NCBI GenBank assembly: GCA_001604185.1
Contig: LVAV01000028.1
Coordinates: 299,154 to 363,153 of the forward strand
Reading direction: 5' to 3'
DNA length: 64,000 nucleotides
Source: Clostridiales bacterium Firm_16
GTDB lineage: Bacteria > Bacillota > Clostridia > Saccharofermentanales > Saccharofermentanaceae
Position 1 is the first letter of the stretch. Each line of letters opens with the position of its first letter. Both the position numbers and the translations under genes were made by a program. This document shows positions 54,443 to 62,694 of this stretch, piece after piece. The notes beneath the pieces were generated by a model. It saw nothing but the letters and a program-made list of their open reading frames with translations. It was not told the DNA's origin and searched no databases.

Positions 54443-55801
54443 CTACCGTTCCAAAGCTTTATACTTCCACTTCCCGCTTCGATACCGCATTACGCACACG
54501 ATAGCGGTAAAGCCCCAGGTCAAGCCTGTGGTAATCCATATTCCCCAGTATCCGAAGAATGGGATCCGGGTCAGGATATTGGAAAAGACGATACGGCACA
54601 CGACTTCCGTAAGACCATTGATCATGGCAAATCCCGTGTCTCCGCAACCGTTCAGTACGGCACGCGGAACATAGATCATACCCAGCGCGAAGTAGAAAGG
54701 ACTGGTAATACGAAGCGCACTTGCGCCAAGCGAGATTACGATCTCGGCCGCCTCGTCTTTTACAAAGATACCGCAGATATACTTTCCGAAAAGGAAATAT
54801 ACCGGCAGCATGATCATGCTGAAGATCAATACGATCAAGGTTGCTTTGCGGAAACCAGTAATAACACGATCTTGCTTCTTCGCACCGATATTCTGACCTG
54901 AATAGGATGTCAGGGCCATACCAAGTGATCCGTAAGGTTGCTGGACCAGCTGCTCTATACGACCTGTAATGGTATACGCCGAAGCAATATCCGGACCGAA
55001 GCCGTTGACGACAGCCTGCAGTGCGATACAGGAAACCGCGATCATGGAGTTCTGCAGAGCCACCGGTGCACCCAGTCTGTAGGAGTCACGGATCATGGAA
55101 AAATCAGGACGAAGGTCATTCTTTCCCAGACGGAAGTAACTGACCTTATGATACGCATAGAACATGGAAACCACAGCCGACACTGCCTGGGCAATGATCG
55201 TTGCCAAAGCAACGCCCACAACACCCATATCGAAAGCCAGTACGAATGTTAGGTCCAGACCGACGTTGATAATACTGCTCAATATAAGGAAATAAAGCGG
55301 TGTCTTCGAGTCTCCGACGGAACGTAACAGAGCGGCCACACCGTTATAGAAAGCCACACCGACGATACCTGCACAGGTAACGCGGAAATACTTGATTGAA
55401 TCCCCGATGTACTCCTCCGGCGTCTGGAGAAGCCTGAGGATCGGTCCGGCGAAGATCACGCCGATCAATGTGACCACCAGCGCAGACAGCGCCAGAACAT
55501 AGATAGAGTTGGCGATGGTCTTCTTCAACTGTTTCTCGTCGTTTGCACCGAAATACTGAGATGCAATGACACCGATACCCACGGCCAGACCCGAACTTAG
55601 GGAGAAGAAAAGAAAGTTCAGAGAACCACATGCACCTACCGCGGCCAAAGCATGCGAACTGACATAGCGTCCTACTACGATCGAGTCCACCATGTTATAA
55701 AGCTGCTGAAAAAGATTTCCGATCAGAAGCGGAAACGTGAATTTCAGAATGTGTCGGGTAGGATTACCTACCGTCATATCCGTAACGTTCTTATTGGCCA
55801 T
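54443..55801 (-). CDS. MATE-family efflux transporter
   Basis: 452 residues with 12 hydrophobic segments in the two-fold MATE arrangement. PTRHILKFTFPLLIGNLFQQLYNMVDSIVVGRYV (positions about 12-45) is the classic N-terminal helix pair, and GPDIASAYTITGRIEQLVQQP matches the second half. It exports cationic drugs or metabolites by Na+ or H+ exchange; the substrate cannot be told. Single gene, AAAGGA before the start. Confidence 0.93.
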   Translation of the reverse strand: MANKNVTDMTVGNPTRHILKFTFPLLIGNLFQQLYNMVDSIVVGRYVSSHALAAVGACGSLNFLFFSLSSGLAVGIGVIASQYFGANDEKQLKKTIANSIYVLALSALVVTLIGVIFAGPILRLLQTPEEYIGDSIKYFRVTCAGIVGVAFYNGVAALLRSVGDSKTPLYFLILSSIINVGLDLTFVLAFDMGVVGVALATIIAQAVSAVVSMFYAYHKVSYFRLGKNDLRPDFSMIRDSYRLGAPVALQNSMIAVSCIALQAVVNGFGPDIASAYTITGRIEQLVQQPYGSLGMALTSYSGQNIGAKKQDRVITGFRKATLIVLIFSMIMLPVYFLFGKYICGIFVKDEAAEIVISLGASALRITSPFYFALGMIYVPRAVLNGCGDTGFAMINGLTEVVCRIVFSNILTRIPFFGYWGIWITTGLTWGFTAIVCVMRYRSGKWKYKALER

Positions 55802-55882
55802 TCAGTATATCCTTTCTCCATGCCAGACAATTATAAGCGAGCAAATGGAAAACGGATATCGCGATTTTGTCCTGTTTTTGCA

Positions 55883-56380
55883 CTAAAGTATCTTTTCTTC
55901 CCGTAGGTACTTTAGCAAACCTTCACAACCCTGCACGCATTCATCGAATACCTCTGCAAAAAGTCCCGTATACCACGGATCGCTGACGTCCTTATCGGAC
56001 CCGGTGAACTCCAGAAGTTTCCAGATCTTCCCGTCTCCTCTTCTATGTCCGGTCATTCTCTCGATGTTCCGCATATTCATAGAATCCATACCGATCAGGA
56101 AGTCATACTCATCGTACTCCGACGCCCGAAGCTGCTGGGCTCTTTTGCGGGAGAAGTCAGTAAATGGAGTCTTCCCGATCCCCCGTCTCTTCAGTTCATC
56201 TCTGGCCGGCGGATATACGGGGCTGCCGACTCCGTTCCAGATTTCTTCTGTACTGGTAGCACGAGATTCAATATGAAACCGATCCTCGATACCCAGTTTC
56301 TCCACCATATCTTTCAGTATGAATTCTCCCATAGGAGATCGGCAGATATTGCCATGGCAGATAAAAAGCACCTTAATCAC
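55883..56380 (-). CDS. Low-molecular-weight protein-tyrosine phosphatase
   Basis: 165 residues starting at GTG 56380 (GAGGTG 5 bases upstream); upstream ATGs at 56407 and 56434 would add residues not found in the family. The P-loop CHGNICRSPMGE (CX5RS) lies at the very start, and the general-acid loop is SDPWYTG. It could act on tyrosine-phosphorylated proteins of capsule or wall synthesis. It begins the accessory block but has no clear partner kinase here. Confidence 0.92.
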   Translation of the reverse strand: MIKVLFICHGNICRSPMGEFILKDMVEKLGIEDRFHIESRATSTEEIWNGVGSPVYPPARDELKRRGIGKTPFTDFSRKRAQQLRASEYDEYDFLIGMDSMNMRNIERMTGHRRGDGKIWKLLEFTGSDKDVSDPWYTGLFAEVFDECVQGCEGLLKYLREEKIL

Positions 56381-56469
56381 ACTAAACACCTCATTGTTTT
56401 CAGGCATTTTCGCATATATGGTTTCTATAGTCAACTAAACTGAAACGCTAAAGCTTAATCTTCTATCTT

Positions 56470-57528
56470 TTAGAAGCACTTCTGCTCATGTTTCTGGTTA
56501 CATTTGCTGATATTGGCACACTTATAGCACACTTCGTTTGCACAGAGCCCTGTGCTGAAGAAGTCACGAATATTCTGAAGCGTGGTATCCGCTATGTTGC
56601 TTAATGCTTCATTCGTAAGGAATGCCTGATGGGAGGTGACAATCACGTTTGGCATGGATATAAGTCGCGCAAGAACATCATCATTCACGATGTGGTTAGA
56701 GTAATCATGGAAGAACACATCCGATTCCTCTTCGTAAACATCCAGACATGCTGCCCCGATCTTTCTCAGTTTAATGCCTTCAACAAGAGCCTCCGTATCA
56801 ATCAGCGCGCCTCGGGAAGTGTTAATGATCACGACTCCCTTCTTCATCTTCTCCATGCTTTCAGAATTGATCATATGCCGGTTTTCATCCGTTAGCGGAC
56901 AATGAAGCGAAATAACATCACTTCGTTCCCACAGTTCATCAAGCGTTACATATTCAATACCGGAATCCTTAGCCGGGAACTTATCATAGGCGATCACTTG
57001 CATCCCAAAACCACGGCAGATATCGATAAATATCCTTCCGATCTTACCGGTTCCGATCACTCCGACTGTCTTTCCGTGAAGATCAAACCCCGTCAGCCCG
57101 TTCAGACTGAAATTAAAGTCCTTTGTGCGTATATAGGCTTTGTGGATCCTGCGGATCGAAGTCAGGAGCAAAGCCATCGCATGTTCTGCTACAGCATAAG
57201 GAGAGTACGCCGGAACACGAACAACATGAATCTTTCCATAAGCGTATTCGATATCCACATTGTTGTAGCCGGCGCACCGAAGCGCGATAAGCTTTACACC
57301 CATTTCAGAAAGTTTATCGATCACGAAAGAATTGATGTCATCATTTACAAAAACGCAGACAGCATCGCAACCTTCCGCCAATTTATAAGTATCCGAGGAC
57401 AACCGAGCCTCATAATACCGGATATCGAATTCTGCATTATCTGGTCCGTTTCCGCCTTCATTTGATCGGATAAAAGACTGTCTGTCGTATTCTTTTGCAT
57501 CGAAAAAAGCTATATTCAGTTTTCCCAT
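56470..57528 (-). CDS. D-lactate dehydrogenase-like 2-hydroxyacid dehydrogenase with Cys-rich tail
   Basis: 352 residues. The NAD-binding Rossmann motif GVIGTGKIGRIF and the catalytic trio Arg (LRCAGYNNVD), Glu (YEEES) and His (SHQAFLTNEA) are intact; the sequence follows the LdhA group of D-lactate dehydrogenases. It reduces pyruvate or a related 2-oxoacid. The C-terminus adds an unusual stretch after residue 327 with five Cys (LCANEVCYKCANISKC...C), which could bind zinc or an Fe-S cluster or act as a redox switch. No such tail is usual in the family. Confidence 0.9.
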   Translation of the reverse strand: MGKLNIAFFDAKEYDRQSFIRSNEGGNGPDNAEFDIRYYEARLSSDTYKLAEGCDAVCVFVNDDINSFVIDKLSEMGVKLIALRCAGYNNVDIEYAYGKIHVVRVPAYSPYAVAEHAMALLLTSIRRIHKAYIRTKDFNFSLNGLTGFDLHGKTVGVIGTGKIGRIFIDICRGFGMQVIAYDKFPAKDSGIEYVTLDELWERSDVISLHCPLTDENRHMINSESMEKMKKGVVIINTSRGALIDTEALVEGIKLRKIGAACLDVYEEESDVFFHDYSNHIVNDDVLARLISMPNVIVTSHQAFLTNEALSNIADTTLQNIRDFFSTGLCANEVCYKCANISKCNQKHEQKCF

Positions 57529-57564
57529 ACTTATCTCTTTCCTCTCTTTTCTTCCTCAGGTTGA

Positions 57565-58467
57565 TTATACCATCTTCAAAATTGCTATTAGTGCCTCTCC
57601 AATATCGCCATCAATCAGGATACTCCGATCTTTAATCTGATCCGGGCAGAATGCTTCGTTATAGTTGAGGCAAGCATATATGGCCATCGGATTCGCATAT
57701 GTCATTCGCCAGAAAGGATACTTGATGATCACCGGTGTGTTTGCCCCTACCCCCAATTCAAGAAAGAGGATATGCTGTCCCTGGTGCTTTTCGATGAAAG
57801 TTGAATATGCTTCGGAAGCTCTATGCCAGCCGTCATCCTCAACAAATGAATCGTCCGAGCGAAGATTCATGGTCACCTCATCACCGTCAACGGGACATCG
57901 GGGGATCAATTCGGATGGGATACGAATCTGTATCTTCTTATCTTCAGGCACCTGAAACACACCGAAAGAGTCCTTTACAAAACCTTGGGCCTCCATTGCT
58001 TTCATGACCCACTCTTCGTTATCGAATGTCTGCTTCAGATCCGGGTTCACACTCTGGAAAAGCCCGTAATCACCCTGCGTATAGAAAAGCCTTTCCTTGT
58101 CAAAACCGTTTTTTTGAAACTGGTGATCAACATTGGTAGTCAGAACGAAGTAATTCTTATCCTTAACCAGGGACAGAAGATTTTTATAGACCGGTTTAGG
58201 TGCATCTATGTATCTGTTGTAATAGATATGTCTTGCCCACCATGCCCAGCGAGTCTCGGGATCCGGGAAAGGAAAGAATCCGCCTGAATACATATCAGAT
58301 ATGCCAAACACATTTGCAAAATCAAAGAAGTACTTCTCAAATCTTTCTCCGCTATATGTAAACCCGGCAGATGTTGAGAGTCCTGCTCCTGCGCCAATTA
58401 CAACAGCATCGCAATCCACAAGTTCTTTCTTCAGCATCTCTATGTTCTCATCGTAGTTCAGACTCAT
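57565..58467 (-). CDS. Class M sirtuin (SirTM), protein ADP-ribosyltransferase type
   Basis: 300 residues from ATG 58467 (AGGAGG upstream). The Sir2 fold is clear: GAGAGLSTSAGFTYSG and TTNVDHQF. The canonical catalytic HG is replaced by QGDYG (in FYTQGDYGLF), the hallmark of class M sirtuins, which ADP-ribosylate rather than deacylate proteins. The zinc ribbon is reduced. It overlaps the 3' end of the macrodomain gene by 20 bases, matching the known SirTM-macrodomain operons, in which the macrodomain removes the mark. Known SirTM targets are lipoylated GcvH-L carriers, but no such gene is beside it here. Confidence 0.88.
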   Translation of the reverse strand: MSLNYDENIEMLKKELVDCDAVVIGAGAGLSTSAGFTYSGERFEKYFFDFANVFGISDMYSGGFFPFPDPETRWAWWARHIYYNRYIDAPKPVYKNLLSLVKDKNYFVLTTNVDHQFQKNGFDKERLFYTQGDYGLFQSVNPDLKQTFDNEEWVMKAMEAQGFVKDSFGVFQVPEDKKIQIRIPSELIPRCPVDGDEVTMNLRSDDSFVEDDGWHRASEAYSTFIEKHQGQHILFLELGVGANTPVIIKYPFWRMTYANPMAIYACLNYNEAFCPDQIKDRSILIDGDIGEALIAILKMV

Positions 58468-59242
58468 AAAGCCTCCTGTCCTCATCCTTAAAAACATTGA
58501 AGATCACCCGATCGATCTTCCCGGAATGATCTGTCAGCCATTTCATTACTGTACTGACAGCTATCTTTGCCGCCTTGTCATTCGGGAAACAGAAAACACC
58601 TGTTGAAATACAGCAGAAAGCAACACTTCTCAATTCATTTTCATAGCACATATCAAGTGTATTCGAATAGCAGTCCGAAAGTGCTTTTTCCAGTTCAGGC
58701 ACTAATGGTCCGTTTACGATGGGTCCGACGATGTGAATCACTTTCCGCGCGGGAAGATTATACGCATCCGTAAGCATGGGAACAGCAGTAGGCTGCTCAT
58801 AACCGGCACCATACTTAATCCGCAGTTCCTGCATCTTCCTGTAGCACTCCGAACGCAACTGAACTCCTGCAAAAGTGTGGATGCAGTTGTCGATACAGGT
58901 GTGCATCGGAACAAAACAACCCAGCATCTGAGAGTTTGCAGCATTCACAATGGCATCCACTTCAAGCCTTGTAATATCTCCCTGCCAGATGGATAAGCCG
59001 CTCTTTACCTCCGGGATATCACTGATCCGAACAATGCCGTTCTCCTTGATCCTTTCGGAGAGATACTCATCCTGCACCCTGATCACTTCGTCCGGCAAAA
59101 CAGATGGCATCCGAATATTCATAAGAGATCTGAGGAGTCTTCTTTTTTCATTTGCATCTTGAGGGACCGGAATATCCTTATATTCTATAGAATCTGATAC
59201 AAAAGACTTTACAAGATAATCCAGCCGTTCTTCCTGAGTCAT
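58448..59242 (-). CDS. Zinc-type macrodomain ADP-ribosyl hydrolase
   Basis: 264 residues from ATG 59242 (GAGG upstream). A helical N-terminal extension (about 1-75) precedes the macrodomain (about 80-262). The ADP-ribose loops are VDAIVNAANSQML and STGVFCFP; between them GCFVPMHTCIDNCIH carries the Cys and His ligands of zinc-containing macrodomains found with SirTM. It would reverse SirTM-mediated mono-ADP-ribosylation. It is transcribed just ahead of SirTM and translationally coupled to it. Confidence 0.9.
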   Translation of the reverse strand: MTQEERLDYLVKSFVSDSIEYKDIPVPQDANEKRRLLRSLMNIRMPSVLPDEVIRVQDEYLSERIKENGIVRISDIPEVKSGLSIWQGDITRLEVDAIVNAANSQMLGCFVPMHTCIDNCIHTFAGVQLRSECYRKMQELRIKYGAGYEQPTAVPMLTDAYNLPARKVIHIVGPIVNGPLVPELEKALSDCYSNTLDMCYENELRSVAFCCISTGVFCFPNDKAAKIAVSTVMKWLTDHSGKIDRVIFNVFKDEDRRLYESELR

Positions 59243-59276
59243 CACGCATCAACCTCACTGGTTAAGAATTCGATCA

Positions 59277-59789
59277 TCAAAGCTGTCTTGCAAACTCTTT
59301 CACTTCATTAAGCTTTGCTTCGGACTTGTTTTCATCACCATAGGCTGTGATGATACCTGCATCCTCTATGCCGGCATAAGCCATATATCCCTTGTACTGT
59401 GCAATAGCTGCATCGTATACTCCGGGAGAACCTGACGAAAGCAAGAGGGCAGCACTTTGGGCTTTTGCAGGTTTTCCGATACAGTAGACTCTTTGAATGG
59501 CCGCCTCCATCTGTGCGCTCATGGTGAAATAATAGACCGGCGAAGCAAATATGATCATGTCAGCATCCAAATATGCCGGCATGATCTTCTCAAGATCATC
59601 CTTTTGAATACAAGTACCATTGCCCTTTGTATGACAGTATTCACAAGCCAGGCAACCTGCAATCTTCATCTGTCCTACATTATACACCTCAACCTCATGT
59701 CCTGCTGCTTCCGCTCCTTCACGGAATGCTTCAACAAGAGTGCTCGTGTTCTGTCTTCTGGGACTTCCGTTAAATACTGCAATTTTCAT
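59277..59789 (-). CDS. Flavodoxin-fold NAD(P)H-dependent FMN reductase
   Basis: 170 residues. The N-terminal phosphate loop NGSPRRQNTSTL binds FMN; CLACEYCHTKGNGTC and SPVYYFTMSAQ are typical of the iron-sulfur-flavoprotein/FMN-reductase group. It would shuttle electrons to or from FMN. AAGGAGGACAG precedes the start. It lies 34 bases upstream of the macrodomain gene. Confidence 0.9.
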   Translation of the reverse strand: MKIAVFNGSPRRQNTSTLVEAFREGAEAAGHEVEVYNVGQMKIAGCLACEYCHTKGNGTCIQKDDLEKIMPAYLDADMIIFASPVYYFTMSAQMEAAIQRVYCIGKPAKAQSAALLLSSGSPGVYDAAIAQYKGYMAYAGIEDAGIITAYGDENKSEAKLNEVKEFARQL

Positions 59790-59833
59790 TCTACTGTCCT
59801 CCTTAATTGTTTTGAAAGTTATTATATATTCAA

Positions 59834-60166
59834 TTACGCGCCAGGCTCACTGTAGATCTCTTTGGCAAGATTAAAGACCGCCCATGCCTTTGGCCATCCG
59901 GCATAAAAAGCAACATGAGTGATAATGGCCGCCATCTCTTTTTGAGAAACGCCATTGTTCTTAGCATTCTGCAGATGATACTTTATGCTAGCGTCCGTGA
60001 TGCCTTGTGACATTAACGAAACTACGGTTATGATCGATCTTGTCTTAAGATCGATATCCTCATTATTCCAATTCTCTCCGAATAGAACATCATCGTTGAA
60101 ATGTGCAAACTCTGGAGCAAATTCTCCTAACGCATCTCTTCCTGCCGTCTGTGTGATTTTACTCAT
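59834..60166 (-). CDS. Carboxymuconolactone decarboxylase family protein
   Basis: 110 residues from ATG 60166 (GGAGGT upstream). The helical core RSIITVVSLMSQGIT and MAAIITHVAFYAGWPKAW is typical of the CMD family. The CxxC pair of AhpD-type peroxidases is absent, so peroxidase activity is unlikely; many such proteins sit with redox genes and have unknown substrates. The start overlaps the DUF4405 gene by 8 bases. Confidence 0.9.
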   Translation of the reverse strand: MSKITQTAGRDALGEFAPEFAHFNDDVLFGENWNNEDIDLKTRSIITVVSLMSQGITDASIKYHLQNAKNNGVSQKEMAAIITHVAFYAGWPKAWAVFNLAKEIYSEPGA

Positions 60167-60821
60167 GCTGTACCTCCTTCTTTTTGCCAAACGTGTAATT
60201 AAATACAATATAACCGAAAGCTGCAAACAATACCATGACAGACAGGAATTCCAAACAGAATCGGATACGTGATTCACTGAAATCAATAAATACGAACGCA
60301 GTTTTACCTGTCATATATTTCCAAAAATCACGTTTATAAAATACATAACCGCCATATATTGAACTCAGCAGTGAAACTGAGATTAAGAGGCATTTTAGGG
60401 CTTTGCTTTTACTTACCTTGGTGACCAACGGTTTAAGGTGGATTCCTGCATGTATACTGAGTAGAATAAATCCCCAGTATGATTCCATCAGATGTATCTC
60501 CCGCATTTCCGAAGTGATCGGGAACACAGGAAGGAATGTATAAAGATGCTTCGATATCAGGATTCCACTGATCGGCTGCAGAAACATAAAGATGAAAAGC
60601 AGAACATCCAAAATGGTTCGGAATATTCTTTGGGCAATATATTTGCCTTTGTTTATTCCCGAATACCATTTCCTGTTTAAAATGTGATGCGTAATAAACA
60701 GAATAAATATCGCTGTCCCCATGATTTCATGCCATGTTTCACTGATCAGCGAATACGCCATCAGTAACGGCATCATCACTATCATAACTATGTCAAGAAT
60801 CATACGGCCTTTCTTATCCAT
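60159..60821 (-). CDS. DUF4405 membrane protein
   Basis: 220 residues from ATG 60821 (GGAGAT upstream) with about six membrane helices. FITHHILNRKWYSG and SIHAGIHLKP place His residues at helix ends, as expected for the b-type heme-binding four-helix core of DUF4405 and similar cytochrome-like families. It may carry electrons across the membrane to the flavoproteins encoded beside it; this is inference. Confidence 0.82.
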   Translation of the reverse strand: MDKKGRMILDIVMIVMMPLLMAYSLISETWHEIMGTAIFILFITHHILNRKWYSGINKGKYIAQRIFRTILDVLLFIFMFLQPISGILISKHLYTFLPVFPITSEMREIHLMESYWGFILLSIHAGIHLKPLVTKVSKSKALKCLLISVSLLSSIYGGYVFYKRDFWKYMTGKTAFVFIDFSESRIRFCLEFLSVMVLFAAFGYIVFNYTFGKKKEVQHE

Positions 60822-60831
60822 GTTGATCTCC

Positions 60832-61590
60832 CTAGATACCAAGTTCTGAAAGCCATTCTTCTACCTTTTCTTTTACACTGTCCTGACTGTTCTGGGCATC
60901 CTGACCTTTGATAGCAAGACCATCCTTTACAGTAGCATCTGGACAAGCTTTCGAAAGCTTTTTATCAAATCCCGATAAACCGCTTCCCTCATGTGTCGAA
61001 AACGGAATCAACGTCTTTCCTGCCAAACCGTCAAGGTTGTTTTCAAAGAACGTGTACATGATCATGGGCCAGTCTCCCCACCATACCGGAGCGCCGATGA
61101 ATATCGTACTGTAAGAAGACAGATCCGGAACTTCCCCTTTATACTGAGGTCTGGCATCATCTTTCTGTTCTTTTTTCGCGACATCTGTAAGTTCCGAATA
61201 TGTCATCGGATAATGGTCGTCAACAGGCAGAACTTCCCAAAGGTCAGCGCCTGTTCTATCAGCAATGAACTCAGCGACTATTGCAGTGTTTCCTTTATCA
61301 ATGACGCCGACATTATACTGTTCGCCCGTTCTGGAAAAATAGACGACAAGGATATCCGATGTTTTTTTCTCTTCCGAGGCAACCGTGTCAGATTCCGATT
61401 CCGATACATCAGCAGAAGTAGAATCAGAAACAGTTACGGATTCGCTTTCACGCTTTAATTCCGTAGTACTGTTCTCGGTACTCTTAGTCGGAGAATTTGA
61501 TTGTTTTGTCTCTTTTGCCGAACATCCGGCACATCCCAATACTATTGCAGATATTAAAACAAGTGCAGATATTGATTTTCTAATACCCAT
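60832..61590 (-). CDS. Flavodoxin-domain lipoprotein
   Basis: 252 residues from ATG 61590 (AAGGAGA upstream). The signal peptide ends in the lipobox GCAGC, then a Ser/Thr/Glu linker (about 25-75) leads to a flavodoxin domain (about 78-250): ILVVYFSRTGEQYN (FMN phosphate loop), TIFIGAPVWWGDWP and TLIPFSTHEGSG. It is an extracytoplasmic, membrane-tethered flavodoxin. It directly precedes the DUF4405 gene, which could pass it electrons. Confidence 0.92.
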   Translation of the reverse strand: MGIRKSISALVLISAIVLGCAGCSAKETKQSNSPTKSTENSTTELKRESESVTVSDSTSADVSESESDTVASEEKKTSDILVVYFSRTGEQYNVGVIDKGNTAIVAEFIADRTGADLWEVLPVDDHYPMTYSELTDVAKKEQKDDARPQYKGEVPDLSSYSTIFIGAPVWWGDWPMIMYTFFENNLDGLAGKTLIPFSTHEGSGLSGFDKKLSKACPDATVKDGLAIKGQDAQNSQDSVKEKVEEWLSELGI

Positions 61591-61603
61591 GAATATTTTC
61601 TCC

Positions 61604-62443
61604 TTATCTTTCGAAGGTAGGCTGCCACATGGCAAACTGATCTAGCTGTGCATCCGTACGATGGTAGTAACGGACGCCCTTATCGAGCTTAGCGATCTCC
61701 AACATCTCATCGTCACTCAAACGGAAATCCGTGATATCAAGATTATCCTTGATATGGTCAACATTCTTACTTCCGGGAATAACGACAAATCCCATCTGCG
61801 TATGCCAGCGGAGAATGATCTGGGCAGAGGACTTTCCGTACTTTTTACCCAATTTCTTAAATACGGGCTCATTGATCAGCGACTTATCTCCGTGACCGAG
61901 AGGATACCAGCTCATCAGTTTGATATCGTACTTATCAAGAATCTTTCGAAGCTCTGTCTGCGTGTAGTAAGGATGTGCTTCCACCTGGATGAACTGAGGA
62001 ACGATCTCCCACTTTGTCTGAAGTTCTTCAATGTATTTTCCTTCGAAGTTGGAGATACCGATGGACTTTGCTTTACCTTCTTTATAAGCCTTTTCGAGCT
62101 GTCTGTAGCCTGCAAGCCAATTTCCGGCCGGCTGATGGATGTAAAGGAGATCGACATAATCTACGCCAAGTCGTTCGAGCGTCTCATCTACCGAGTTATC
62201 ATTCTCATACTCACTAGGCCAGAGTTTTGTAGAAAGGAAAACATCCTCTCTCTTTACTCCACTCTCCTTAATTCCTCTTCCTACGGCTCTCTCGTTAACA
62301 TATGCATTCGCCGTATCCACGAGCTCATATCCCATTTTCAAGGCTTCTCTGACACTGTTTTCGGCATCAGCAGGGGCCAGCATAAATGTTCCGATTCCAA
62401 TTACCGGGCACTCCAGATTGTTGTTCAATGTGATCGTTTCCAT
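61604..62443 (-). CDS. Aldo/keto reductase
   Basis: 279 residues. The catalytic tetrad is present: Asp (VDTANAY), Tyr (NAYVNERAVG), Lys (LSTKLWPSEY) and His (LYIHQPAGNW), and the NADPH-binding IPGSKNVDHIKDNL lies near the C-terminus. It reduces aldehydes or ketones of unknown identity. CGAGGAA-type ribosome site upstream. It is the first gene of the redox block and lies immediately beside the IS110 element. Confidence 0.94.
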   Translation of the reverse strand: METITLNNNLECPVIGIGTFMLAPADAENSVREALKMGYELVDTANAYVNERAVGRGIKESGVKREDVFLSTKLWPSEYENDNSVDETLERLGVDYVDLLYIHQPAGNWLAGYRQLEKAYKEGKAKSIGISNFEGKYIEELQTKWEIVPQFIQVEAHPYYTQTELRKILDKYDIKLMSWYPLGHGDKSLINEPVFKKLGKKYGKSSAQIILRWHTQMGFVVIPGSKNVDHIKDNLDITDFRLSDDEMLEIAKLDKGVRYYHRTDAQLDQFAMWQPTFER

Positions 62444-62475
62444 AACGATTCCTCGTATTATTAGATTTGTAGTTT

Positions 62476-62502
62476 TTATAGACCCTCAGCAAGGTCTTAT
62501 AA
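62476..62502. promoter_or_regulatory. Inverted repeat with TATAAT at the aldo/keto reductase-IS110 boundary
   Basis: TTATA-GACC pairs with GGTC-T-TATAA around 8 bases (one bulge). The right arm contains TATAAT (62498-62503), which points into the IS110 leader and could start its non-coding RNA. Confidence 0.45.
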
Positions 62503-62503
62503 T

Positions 62504-62694
62504 GCTAACAGACGCTGTGGATTAGTTACGATTACCTAACGCTTAGACGTTTTGAAGGAGGCAATAACCACAGCCGTTTGTTTTAGCGGTAATTAGTTAG
62601 ATAACGCATGACGTTTCATTTAGCACGAGGTTACGCAGGAACAAACAAGTCTGTGGATCAAAGCAGTGTCAAATCTATATCTGGAGGTTCTGCT
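62504..62694 (+). ncRNA. Candidate IS110 bridge-RNA region
   Basis: IS110-group elements encode a bridge RNA in the leader before the transposase. This 190-base leader follows TATAAT, has no gene, and contains imperfect repeats (ATTAGTTAC...TAACGC and ATTAGTTAG...TAACGC) and a small CCG/CGG hairpin near 62574-62589. Structure was not computed. Confidence 0.4.
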
